Source of the DNA: Marivirga atlantica
GTDB taxonomy: Bacteria; Bacteroidota; Bacteroidia; Cytophagales; Cyclobacteriaceae
Length of the DNA stretch: 64,000 nucleotides
Direction of reading: 5' to 3'
Assembly (NCBI RefSeq): GCF_016734805.1
Contig: NZ_JAERQG010000002.1
Coordinates: forward strand, 620,001-684,000
Made by a program: the position numbers and the translations under genes. Below, in pieces: positions 46,341-53,602 of this stretch. Under the pieces are notes generated by a model. The model saw only the letters and a list, made by a program, of their open reading frames with translations. It searched no databases and was not told where the DNA came from. The number at the start of each line of letters is the position of its first letter. Within the stretch, counting starts at the first letter, position 1.

Positions 46341-49296
46341 CGAACTAAATAGTGTAGAGAATTATATAGTTCATCAGCTCAGTGGAGTCAATTTAAATAA
46401 TCCAGATGCCGCTGAACCCAAAGATGGTTATGGAGCGCATTGGCAATTTAAATCCGCAGAACAGCTGAATAGGAGCGTGAATGAGGTGATGCTTGAAGCT
46501 GAAGTTAAAGAAGCATTAGTTCGTTTGAATCCTGAGATTTCTGCAAATCCGAATTTAGCGGATGAGGTCATCTATAAATTAAGAGCAGTTTTATTGGCAG
46601 TCAATCAAGTCGGCCTGGTAAAAGCCAATGAAGAATTCTTTAAATGGCTGACCGGAGAGAAAACGATGCCTTTCGGAGAAAATAATCGTCATGTCCCGGT
46701 TCGCTTGATAGATTTCGAAAAACTGACTAATAACCAATACATCATTACCAACCAATTTAGAATACATCATAGGGAAACAAAAATTCCGGACATTGTGATG
46801 ATGATCAATGGAATTCCTGTTGTTGTAGGTGAGGCCAAAACACCCATACGGCCTTCTGTAAGTTGGTTAGATGGTGCGCATGAAGTGCATGAAATCTATG
46901 AAAACAGTGTGCCGCAATTATTCGTGCCTAATATTCTCTCCTTTGCCACTGAAGGCAAGGAGTTGTATTATGGAGCTATTCGCTGTCCATTAGAATTCTG
47001 GGCTCCTTGGCGCTTAGAAAATGATGAAGAAGCCATTGCTAAAAGATTAGGTCTAGGTGAAGTGGGTAAGGAATTAAATGACTTATTACATCCAGCCCGC
47101 TTACTAGATATTATGCGTAATTTCTCTTTGTTCTCTACAGATAAGAAGAAAAGAAGAATTAAGATCATTCCACGATTTCAGCAGTATGAAGGTGCCAATA
47201 AAATCGTAGACCGCGTAAAAGAAGGCCGATTGAAAAAGGGACTAATTTGGCATTTTCAGGGATCAGGAAAATCTTTCTTGATGGTCTTTGCTGCTCAGAA
47301 GCTAAGGAGAATGCCGGAACTGAAAAGTCCAACAGTGATCATATTAGTAGATCGTACCGATTTAGATACACAAATCAGTGGTACTTTTAATGCCGCTGAT
47401 GTAGCCAATGTAGAAACTACAGATAGCATCAAAGAACTGCAGTCCATGCTGGAAAAGGATACCAGGAAGATCATAGTATCCATGATCCATAAGTTCCGTG
47501 ATGCCAAGCCTAATATGAATACAAGGGATAATGTCATTGTATTAGTAGATGAGGCGCATAGAACACAAGAAGGCGATTTAGGTCGTCAGATGCGAGCTGC
47601 CTTGCCCAATGCCTTCTTATTTGGTTTGACTGGTACTCCAGTGAATAAGGCTGATAAGAATACCTTCTGGGCTTTCGGTTCGGAGGAAGATGAAGGTGGA
47701 TATTTATCCCGCTACACCTTCCATGATTCTATCCGTGATGATGCTACCTTGCCTTTACATTTTGAGCCTCGCTTAGTGGATGTGCATGTCGATAAAGAAA
47801 CCATTGATAAAGCATTCAAAGAATTTCAAGATCAAGTAGCCTTAACGGACGAAGAAGCTGACGCACTCAATCAGAAGTCAGCTAAAATGGCGGCTTTCTT
47901 AAAGTCGCCTGAACGCGTATCTAAAATTGTGGAAGATATTGCTACTCACTTTAAGGAGAAGGTGCAACCCCACGGTTTTAAAGCTATGATCGTTACACCA
48001 GATCGTTTTGCTTGTGTTCAGTATAAGGAAGAACTTGATAAATATTTCCCGGAAGAGGCTAGTAAGGTAGTGATTTCTACCTCTGCAAATGACAAACATG
48101 CCTTTAAACAGAAATGGGCCGTTGACAAAGGCCAACAAGAAAAGATTGTAGATCAATTCAATGATGCCAATGATCCGCTTCAATTTATCATAGTTACTGC
48201 AAAGCTACTCACAGGTTTTGATGCGCCTATCTTGCAAACCATGTACTTGGATAAATCCTTAAAAGATCACACTTTATTGCAAGCTATCTGTAGAACCAAC
48301 CGATTATTCTCTAATAAATCATTCGGTAGAATTGTAGATTACTTTGGTGTTTTCGATGATGCAGCTAATGCTTTACAGTTTGATGAGGAAAGTGTTAAAG
48401 CAGTCATTTCAAATTTATCAGAGCTAAGAGCTAAGCTTCCTGAAGCGATGAAAGCAGCCTTGAGTCATTTCGAAGGAGTAGATAGAAGAATTGAGGGTTT
48501 TGAAGGACTAGAAGCAGCGCAAAATGCTATAAAGACGGATGAGCAGAAAGATGCTTTTGCGAAAGATTATAAGTACCTGTCTAAATTATGGGAGTCTTTG
48601 TCGCCAGACAACATTTTAGATGTGTACAACCAAGATTATAAATGGCTGAGTAATGTATATGAATCGGTAAAACCTGCAGTAAATAATTTGGGTAAATTAT
48701 TGTGGTTTTCCTTAGGTGCTCAAACGACCAAATTGATACATGAAAATATCCATGTAGGGGATGTTCATCAATTGGAGGAGTTTGTTCTAGATGCAGATGT
48801 GATTGAAGAGATCTTCAACAATCCTGATCCTAAGAAAGCCAAAAAACTTGAAAAAGTTTTAATTAAACGCTTTAAAAAGCATGCTGGAAATCCAAAATTT
48901 AAATCCTTAAGTGAACGATTAGAAGCCTTAAGAGATAAGGCCGAACAAGGACTGATTACTTCCATAGAATTCGTTAAGGAGCTATGCAAAATAGCAAAAG
49001 AAACTGTTCAGGCTGAAAAAGAAATGGAAGCCATGGTAGAAGAGAAGACACCGCAAGCAGCTTTGACAGAATTATTTCTCGAGCTCAAAACAGACCAAAC
49101 CCCTGCTGTGGTTGAGCGAATTGTCACTGACATTGATTCTATCGTCCGCATGGTTCGCTTTCCAGGCTGGCAGCAATCCAATCAGGGTGAAAGAGAAGTA
49201 CAGAGTTCTTTAAGGAAAATACTTTGGGCCAAATATAAGATCAAAGACCAATTACTTTTTGATAGGGCATATGGGTATATAAAGGAGTATTATTAA
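46330..49296 (+). CDS. hsdR: Type I restriction enzyme subunit HsdR
   Basis: A 988-residue ATP-dependent translocase/endonuclease. N-terminal nuclease domain of PD-(D/E)XK type: Asp154 in KIPDIVMM, Glu168-Ala-Lys170 in VVGEAKTP. Two RecA-like helicase domains follow: Walker A GSGKS (311-315) in WHFQGSGKSF, DEAH box VDEAHRTQ (407-410), TGTPVNKAD, and KLLTGFDAPILQTMYLDK with later QAICRTNR. The C terminus is helical and binds the methylase core. The present start MGFNELNSVENYI lies inside the nucleotidyltransferase gene and is a duplicate of the stranded start at 44978; Ser-to-Gly at position 2 comes from the junction. All catalytic residues are intact, so restriction should still work. Confidence 0.95.
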   Translation: MGFNELNSVENYIVHQLSGVNLNNPDAAEPKDGYGAHWQFKSAEQLNRSVNEVMLEAEVKEALVRLNPEISANPNLADEVIYKLRAVLLAVNQVGLVKANEEFFKWLTGEKTMPFGENNRHVPVRLIDFEKLTNNQYIITNQFRIHHRETKIPDIVMMINGIPVVVGEAKTPIRPSVSWLDGAHEVHEIYENSVPQLFVPNILSFATEGKELYYGAIRCPLEFWAPWRLENDEEAIAKRLGLGEVGKELNDLLHPARLLDIMRNFSLFSTDKKKRRIKIIPRFQQYEGANKIVDRVKEGRLKKGLIWHFQGSGKSFLMVFAAQKLRRMPELKSPTVIILVDRTDLDTQISGTFNAADVANVETTDSIKELQSMLEKDTRKIIVSMIHKFRDAKPNMNTRDNVIVLVDEAHRTQEGDLGRQMRAALPNAFLFGLTGTPVNKADKNTFWAFGSEEDEGGYLSRYTFHDSIRDDATLPLHFEPRLVDVHVDKETIDKAFKEFQDQVALTDEEADALNQKSAKMAAFLKSPERVSKIVEDIATHFKEKVQPHGFKAMIVTPDRFACVQYKEELDKYFPEEASKVVISTSANDKHAFKQKWAVDKGQQEKIVDQFNDANDPLQFIIVTAKLLTGFDAPILQTMYLDKSLKDHTLLQAICRTNRLFSNKSFGRIVDYFGVFDDAANALQFDEESVKAVISNLSELRAKLPEAMKAALSHFEGVDRRIEGFEGLEAAQNAIKTDEQKDAFAKDYKYLSKLWESLSPDNILDVYNQDYKWLSNVYESVKPAVNNLGKLLWFSLGAQTTKLIHENIHVGDVHQLEEFVLDADVIEEIFNNPDPKKAKKLEKVLIKRFKKHAGNPKFKSLSERLEALRDKAEQGLITSIEFVKELCKIAKETVQAEKEMEAMVEEKTPQAALTELFLELKTDQTPAVVERIVTDIDSIVRMVRFPGWQQSNQGEREVQSSLRKILWAKYKIKDQLLFDRAYGYIKEYY
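46336..46368 (+). repeat. 33-bp direct repeat, right copy
   Basis: Partner of 44984-45016. Here the repeat continues into the full hsdR gene. The distance between copies is 1352 bp, exactly spanning the HTH/nucleotidyltransferase module with its operator. Confidence 0.85.
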
Positions 49297-49320
49297 TCAA
49301 TTTAAATTTCAACAAAATCT

Positions 49321-50058
49321 ATGAAGTTATATTTTTATGAAGATGCTAAAAATGCTGATAAAGAATTAAGAAAAGAGTTCAAAAATATTACTTGGAATGG
49401 TCCACATAAATGGGTTACTATTTTAATTATTTTATGGTCAATTCTTTTAATTTTTTCAATAGCTTCAGTTAATAAGCAAATCATTATTCCACTTTGGATA
49501 TTGATAGGAGTTCTTGTATTTAGACTATTGTATGTTTTTTGGCTTAAAGAATATTGGCTTCAAAAATGGAACGATAAAATCAGCGAGGATAGCAAGAATC
49601 ATAAGGAGAGTATTCTAGAGGCCAGAATGGAGATATTTGAAAATACCTTCTTTAAAAATCAAGATTTTTCAAATGATAAATGCCAAACAATTATTGATAA
49701 AAAGTTAATGATTGTTGATAGAGCCATTCATGAAACAAATATATCTAAGCCAAAATTTAAAAATTGGTCGTACCTAATTCAGATTCTTTCATTGGGAGGT
49801 GTTGTTGGTTTTTCTTTAATTACCTCAATCAAAATAGATTTAAGTTTAGAAGAAATTACTGCAAGTTTAAAAAATCCTGAAGAGGTCAAATTATTGGTGG
49901 CTATATTATTTCATTATTTAATATTTGTCGGTTTTTTCTATGTGTTTAGGCAGGTGATTTTGGAAATATCGAATAATCAATTTAGCAAGGTGAATAGAAT
50001 CATTCTGATGCTAGAATCGATTAAATCAAAATTTTTGAAGGAAAACATTAACGAATAG
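49321..50058 (+). CDS. Four-helix membrane protein of unknown function
   Basis: A 245-residue membrane protein. Two helix pairs, at about 31-50 and 55-72 and again at about 151-170 and 190-210, bracket a charged middle (75-145) that should be cytoplasmic. No signal peptide and no recognised family. It begins 24 bp after hsdR and is followed 47 bp later by an HNH gene; it is very AT-rich. Membrane proteins of this sort in defence islands are often effectors that disrupt the membrane, but there is no direct sign of that here. Confidence 0.65.
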   Translation: MKLYFYEDAKNADKELRKEFKNITWNGPHKWVTILIILWSILLIFSIASVNKQIIIPLWILIGVLVFRLLYVFWLKEYWLQKWNDKISEDSKNHKESILEARMEIFENTFFKNQDFSNDKCQTIIDKKLMIVDRAIHETNISKPKFKNWSYLIQILSLGGVVGFSLITSIKIDLSLEEITASLKNPEEVKLLVAILFHYLIFVGFFYVFRQVILEISNNQFSKVNRIILMLESIKSKFLKENINE

Positions 50059-50105
50059 TCATTTAGGACTAGGTGTTATCAGAATAAAATTATTTCAAGT
50101 TATTT

Positions 50106-50693
50106 ATGGCGTACTTAGATAAAATGAAAAATAGTTTCAATACTAAATGGGAGCTATTTTTATTCGACTGTGTTTTGAATGAAAAGGATGCTAATCCAAA
50201 TGCATTTGAGAATTTTGAAATTAGTAATGAGCTAATTGATATCCATACAACTAAGTATAAACAAGATTACCTAGACGATCGCATTTTAAAAACTGACGAA
50301 AGGGAAGTTGACCAAATTTATCATACAATTGAAAAGCTTCGATCAGAATTAGACGAAGTTAAATATCTCAATCTGTATAGGGAATCGTTCGGGAAAATTC
50401 TATCGGAAGAACAATACAATAAGTTAATCAAGAATGAGAAATGCTTTTATTGTGAATTAGAGAAGAAAGATTTTGGAGAATTATATGAGAATCATCTAAT
50501 TCGAAAAAAGGCAAATCGAGGATTTAATTTTGAAATTGATCGTAAAAATCCGAACGAAGAATACCATTATGATAATTTAGTAATGGCCTGCTACTGGTGC
50601 AACAACGCCAAAACTGATGAATTTACTGCTGAAGAGTTTAAGCCTATTGGAGAGGCAATAGGAGCAGCCTTAATGGCTAGGATAAATAGATAG
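50106..50693 (+). CDS. HNH-type nuclease-like protein
   Basis: A 195-residue protein. The helical N-terminal 100 residues carry no known domain. The C-terminal part is HNH/McrA-like: CFYC (Cys113, Cys116), FEIDRKNP (Asp145; the usual first His of the DH pair is Arg, a known variant), DNLVMACYWCNNAKTDEF with Asn157, Cys162, Cys165 and Asn166. The four cysteines would hold a structural zinc. Probably a DNA endonuclease, consistent with its place in the defence island. Follows the four-helix membrane protein and is 3 bp ahead of a small membrane protein. Confidence 0.75.
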   Translation: MAYLDKMKNSFNTKWELFLFDCVLNEKDANPNAFENFEISNELIDIHTTKYKQDYLDDRILKTDEREVDQIYHTIEKLRSELDEVKYLNLYRESFGKILSEEQYNKLIKNEKCFYCELEKKDFGELYENHLIRKKANRGFNFEIDRKNPNEEYHYDNLVMACYWCNNAKTDEFTAEEFKPIGEAIGAALMARINR

Positions 50694-50696
50694 AAA

Positions 50697-50939
50697 ATGC
50701 CTAATAAATTTCCAGGTTTTATTTACTTCCTATTCGGCACCTTATTTTTAATCATTGGCATTATCATGCTGGTTTTCGACATCCAAAAAGTAGGGCAGCA
50801 TTATTTGACTACCCAGCAGACTGAAGTAGGAGGTGGCTTTGTGATTTTTGTTAGTATGGTTTGTTTTGTTGTAGGGTGTTTTGCTTTATCGCCATTTAGT
50901 AAGATCAGAGAGTTTATTGAGGGTACAAAGAGAAAGTAA
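50697..50939 (+). CDS. Small two-helix membrane protein
   Basis: An 80-residue protein with two transmembrane helices (about 7-27 and 46-65) and a basic C-terminal tail (SKIREFIEGTKRK). It starts 3 bp after the HNH gene. No family recognised. It may be the last gene of the defence operon or unrelated; the tight spacing favours co-transcription. Confidence 0.6.
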   Translation: MPNKFPGFIYFLFGTLFLIIGIIMLVFDIQKVGQHYLTTQQTEVGGGFVIFVSMVCFVVGCFALSPFSKIREFIEGTKRK

Positions 50940-50990
50940 TAAATATGATTATCAATTTAACAAAGTCTTGAGGTTAAGAAGTCAAAGCAT

Positions 50991-51069
50991 GCAATTTCCT
51001 TGCGGACCTTTGTAGTGAAGCAATCTCTTAATCAAGTCGAAAATTGCTTTTTTAGTCGCACAATTTCAA
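50991..51069. repeat. Diverged copy of the palindromic dispersed repeat
   Basis: Contains TTGCGGACC, then GTGAAGCAATCTC, and later ATTGCTT and GTCGCACAATT. Arms AAGCAAT (51018-51024) and ATTGCTT (51043-51049) pair, as do TGCG (51001-51004) and CGCA (51057-51060). Same plan as 32406-32485. Confidence 0.55.
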
Positions 51070-51078
51070 TCCTCCCAG

Positions 51079-51096
51079 CCTCCTTCTCCAAGGAGG
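51079..51096. repeat. Hairpin of the CCTCCTT/AAGGAGG type
   Basis: A perfect 7-bp stem with loop CTCC. The surrounding text AATCCTCCCAGCCTCC recalls a C-rich/G-rich dispersed repeat of Bacteroidota. A related stretch, AATCCTTCCAGCCTTCC, lies at about 53337-53353. Confidence 0.45.
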
Positions 51097-51191
51097 AGAT
51101 TCAATCACCTGCGTTTTTCTATCTTAAAAACAGAAATGTTATGCTAAGGAAAAACGTGTTTAAATATCAGTGGCTGGTCGCCAAAACAGCG

Positions 51192-51207
51192 TCCCGAGCT
51201 ATCGGGA
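51192..51207. repeat. TCCCGA-GCTA-TCGGGA hairpin
   Basis: A perfect 6-bp stem around GCTA, which is a nearly symmetrical palindrome. Without a T tract it is unlikely to be a classical terminator. Confidence 0.5.
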
Positions 51208-51252
51208 GGTGCTGAAATGCAGGGTGGAAGGATCATTTTTTCATGTCTTTTG

Positions 51253-51278
51253 GTTCCTTTGTGACTAGACAAAGGAAC
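51253..51278. terminator. 10-bp hairpin downstream of the minus-strand MORN-tailed gene
   Basis: GTTCCTTTGT and ACAAAGGAAC are perfect arms around GACTAG, six bases beyond the minus-strand gene's stop codon. No strong T tract follows, so termination is likely but not certain. Confidence 0.45.
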
Positions 51279-51283
51279 ATCCC

Positions 51284-53251
51284 CTAATACCTTTCCTTCT
51301 TCACCAACTCACCTTCGCCATCATAAAACTTCCAGGTGCCGGATTTTTCATCATCACGGTAGCGGCCTTTTACAATTACATTGCCCAGACTGTCATATTC
51401 GAAATAGCGACCATGCTTGAGGCCATCTTTTAAGTCCACTTCGAATTTGATCTGCTCATTGCCGTAATACTCAATGAAAGTCTTGCTGTTCAGGTCTTCC
51501 GGTAAAATTTGCTCTGCAGCAATCAGGTCTTCCTCTTCCATAGCTTCGGCACCGACAAATGCTACTTCATCTTGTTGTATCTCCTTGATCAGCGCATTCC
51601 AGCTGCTGATTTCGGCATGGTTGAGGTAGTTGGCTTGCAGTTGGTGTTTGAGTAGGTCACCCTCAGCAGAGAGCTGCATACCCATCATCGGGAAGCTCTT
51701 GAAATAGGGACTATGCACTTTAAGCTCCTGCCGTGATTCCCTGTCGAGCAGTCTTTGTGCATCACTGAGTAATTCATTGGCACTTAAGTAGACGAAGAGG
51801 TTCGATTCATAGGCAAAGTTTTCCATGAACACTGCATACTCTTTGGTATTGTCCAGCGTACGATTTTCCTGCACAGCCATAATGATTTTACCCAAGGTGC
51901 GAGGCGAGTTACTAAACACCACATAATCTTCCATAATGGTGTAATAGGGCTTGTCGATTCCTTCGAAAGCCTTGCCGAACATCATCTTGAAAAAACCTTT
52001 GATAGACAAGAAATGGATTTGCTGTCCTTTGTAATCAATGCCTTTGAACTTTACAGGTGTCTTCTTACGAATTTGCTGCTCAATATAGGCCAGTCTTTCT
52101 TTGGTGTCATCCAGGTCATTGTGTTTGATAGCTACGGCCAACTCCACCTTATTTCGATTGCTGTTAGAGTTGAGCTGAATGAGGGCTATTTCATCATCCA
52201 TCCAACTGAGAAAGTCATCTTCGATAGAAATTTTCAGATAGCCTTCAATCTTTTCCTTACTCTTCATATACTCCTCGCCATCTTCTTCAGCTTGCAGTAC
52301 TGCTATCATGTTCTCATAAAAATCTTTTGAGTTGTCAAAGCCCAGGCTCATAAAGTAGGAAGCGTTATCAGGCACTATGGTACCCACGTTAATTTCGCCA
52401 GTTCCCGCATTCATCAAAGCAGTTAACAGATTAGGTTGTTCTTTATTAACGATGGAGTAACCCGATACGGAGAATCTTTGATCAGTGGCTTCCAGTGCCA
52501 TGCCGCTATATTTCAACATTGGGAAGAAGTCTGTGCTTGCTTCAGGATCATCAGCCATCCATATTTTTAGGTAGTTGGCTAGCTGCCGATAATTGATGTA
52601 CATATTGATATCGTTTGTTCCCAACTCGCTGCTTAGGTCAATAAAGTCTAAGTCACGCGCAATTATGGGTTCTTTGATCTGGTCGATTGACTGCTCCAGT
52701 ATGGTGTGGGTAGAGGAGAGGCTTAAGAGATTTTCATAGATGTAGAGGTAATAACGGGTAGGATCATCCTTAAAGCTGATTTCGATGATTTCCTGCTCTT
52801 TGTAGTTTCGTGTATACACCTTTTCAATATCCTCACTAAAGTTTTTGATATAGTTTTTAATAAAATTGAACTGCGTGGCACGCTGCAGGTCTATCACATA
52901 GAGGAAGTCATAATCATCAGGTCTCGTTTTATGAATGGACATGACCATCGGACGGTTGATGATCAACTCATAAAGTGCTTCATTGGCACGCATATCTTCT
53001 GTGAGTTCATCCATTTCCTGTCCTAATTCTGCAAAATAAGGGTCTTTTTTGAGGTAGTTCCAGATATCATTATCGCTGAGCTCTTGCCACTGTTCAAAAG
53101 GGTTTTCTAGCTGAAAAATGATGCTGGCATCTGCTGGTACGGCAATTAACGGATTATTTTTCTTTACGGGTTGCAGGTATAGAAAGTAAATAATTACACA
53201 AGCCAGTAGCACGAAAGTGCTTGTTAAAATAATGATCAGTGATTTTCTCAT
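51284..53251 (-). CDS. Membrane-anchored DUF3352-like protein with C-terminal MORN-type repeats
   Basis: A 655-residue protein with an N-terminal membrane anchor (about 5-26) and a large extracytoplasmic part. The region 35-560 (IAVPADASIIFQLENPFEQW, VMSIHKTRP, LSLSSTHTILEQSI, DIMFINY-like strands) resembles DUF3352-type repeated alpha/beta domains. The last 60 residues, EVDLKDGLKHGRYFEYDSLGN then GRYRDDEKSGTWKFYDGEGE, are MORN/YwqK-like repeats that often mediate binding. No enzymatic motif is seen. Function unknown. It has its own consensus promoter. Confidence 0.6.
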   Translation of the reverse strand: MRKSLIIILTSTFVLLACVIIYFLYLQPVKKNNPLIAVPADASIIFQLENPFEQWQELSDNDIWNYLKKDPYFAELGQEMDELTEDMRANEALYELIINRPMVMSIHKTRPDDYDFLYVIDLQRATQFNFIKNYIKNFSEDIEKVYTRNYKEQEIIEISFKDDPTRYYLYIYENLLSLSSTHTILEQSIDQIKEPIIARDLDFIDLSSELGTNDINMYINYRQLANYLKIWMADDPEASTDFFPMLKYSGMALEATDQRFSVSGYSIVNKEQPNLLTALMNAGTGEINVGTIVPDNASYFMSLGFDNSKDFYENMIAVLQAEEDGEEYMKSKEKIEGYLKISIEDDFLSWMDDEIALIQLNSNSNRNKVELAVAIKHNDLDDTKERLAYIEQQIRKKTPVKFKGIDYKGQQIHFLSIKGFFKMMFGKAFEGIDKPYYTIMEDYVVFSNSPRTLGKIIMAVQENRTLDNTKEYAVFMENFAYESNLFVYLSANELLSDAQRLLDRESRQELKVHSPYFKSFPMMGMQLSAEGDLLKHQLQANYLNHAEISSWNALIKEIQQDEVAFVGAEAMEEEDLIAAEQILPEDLNSKTFIEYYGNEQIKFEVDLKDGLKHGRYFEYDSLGNVIVKGRYRDDEKSGTWKFYDGEGELVKKERY

Positions 53252-53274
53252 AATGTAGTGAAGCTAACGATATC

Positions 53275-53304
53275 AAAAATAAATAAAGTATGATGGATAG
53301 CAAG
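53275..53304 (-). promoter_or_regulatory. Consensus Bacteroidota promoter for the MORN-tailed gene
   Basis: On the minus strand the -7 box is TATTTTTG (plus strand CAAAAATA, 53275-53282) and the -33 TTG is at 53302-53304 with a 19-bp spacer. The start codon lies 24 bp downstream of the -7 box. Confidence 0.65.
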
Positions 53305-53471
53305 GAATGATAAAGAAACAGAAAATCATATTATACAATCCTTCCAGCCTTCCCGAAGTAAATTCTGGACAGGCACTTCACCATGGAGGAGTTTGCCAAT
53401 ATGAGCAATCAAAATCTCTCAAATGGGCTTTCAGCATTGAATAAGGTATAAGGTGATTTTTTTTATTTCAG

Positions 53472-53508
53472 AACTCTCGTAACTCGAAACTTGCAACTCT
53501 GAACTTAA
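53472..53508. repeat. AACTnnn heptad repeat tract
   Basis: AACT recurs at 53472, 53481, 53488, 53495 and 53502; the last four units (AACTCGA, AACTTGC, AACTCTG, AACTTAA) are spaced exactly 7 bp. The consensus is the same as the tract at 8330-8364, 45 kb away. Confidence 0.65.
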
Positions 53509-53576
53509 ATACCTTAATTTTCAAATATCTACTCAAAATTTAATTATTTTTTCCCTTTGGGTTTTTTAAATTTTCC

Positions 53577-53602
53577 TAATTCCCAATCCCTAATTCCCAA
53601 TT
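53577..53602. repeat. TAATTCCCAATCCC repeat overlapping a gene end
   Basis: TAATTCCCAATCCC is followed directly by TAATTCCCAATT, a 14-bp repeat built of two 7-bp units. The stop codon and last codons (IGN) of the minus-strand gene at 53590 are made of this repeat. Confidence 0.65.

Larger units (their letters stand above)
50940..51283. other. Intergenic region filled with hairpin repeats
   Basis: This 344-bp gap between the defence operon and a convergent gene has no convincing gene. It contains, in order, a diverged palindromic repeat (50991-51069), a CCTCCTT/AAGGAGG element (51079-51096), a TCCCGA-GCTA-TCGGGA hairpin (51192-51207) and a 10-bp stem (51253-51278). A frame open at 51000-51215 is made of these repeats and is unlikely to be coding. 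Confidence 0.65.
53252..53589. other. Intergenic region with promoter and repeat tracts
   Basis: This 338-bp gap lies between two minus-strand genes. It holds the promoter of the MORN-tailed gene at 53275-53304, a dispersed-repeat-like stretch near 53337-53400 (GAAGT/ACTTC hairpin), and heptad tracts at 53472-53508 and from 53577. No gene is seen. Confidence 0.6.

Noticed and set aside
44978-46368. Insertion sequence or transposon carrying the HTH/nucleotidyltransferase pair
   Set aside because: No transposase, integrase or terminal inverted repeats are seen. The 33-bp duplication alone does not prove transposition, so only an insertion scar of unknown mechanism is claimed.
35318-49296. Assignment of the defence island to BREX, DISARM or another named system
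   Set aside because: No PglX/BrxC/DrmA-type genes or other hallmark genes are present; hsdM, hsdS and hsdR clearly define a type I core with added genes.
51000-51215. Open frame of 71 codons as a gene
   Set aside because: Its sequence is made of hairpin repeats, so the frame is a by-product of the repeats.
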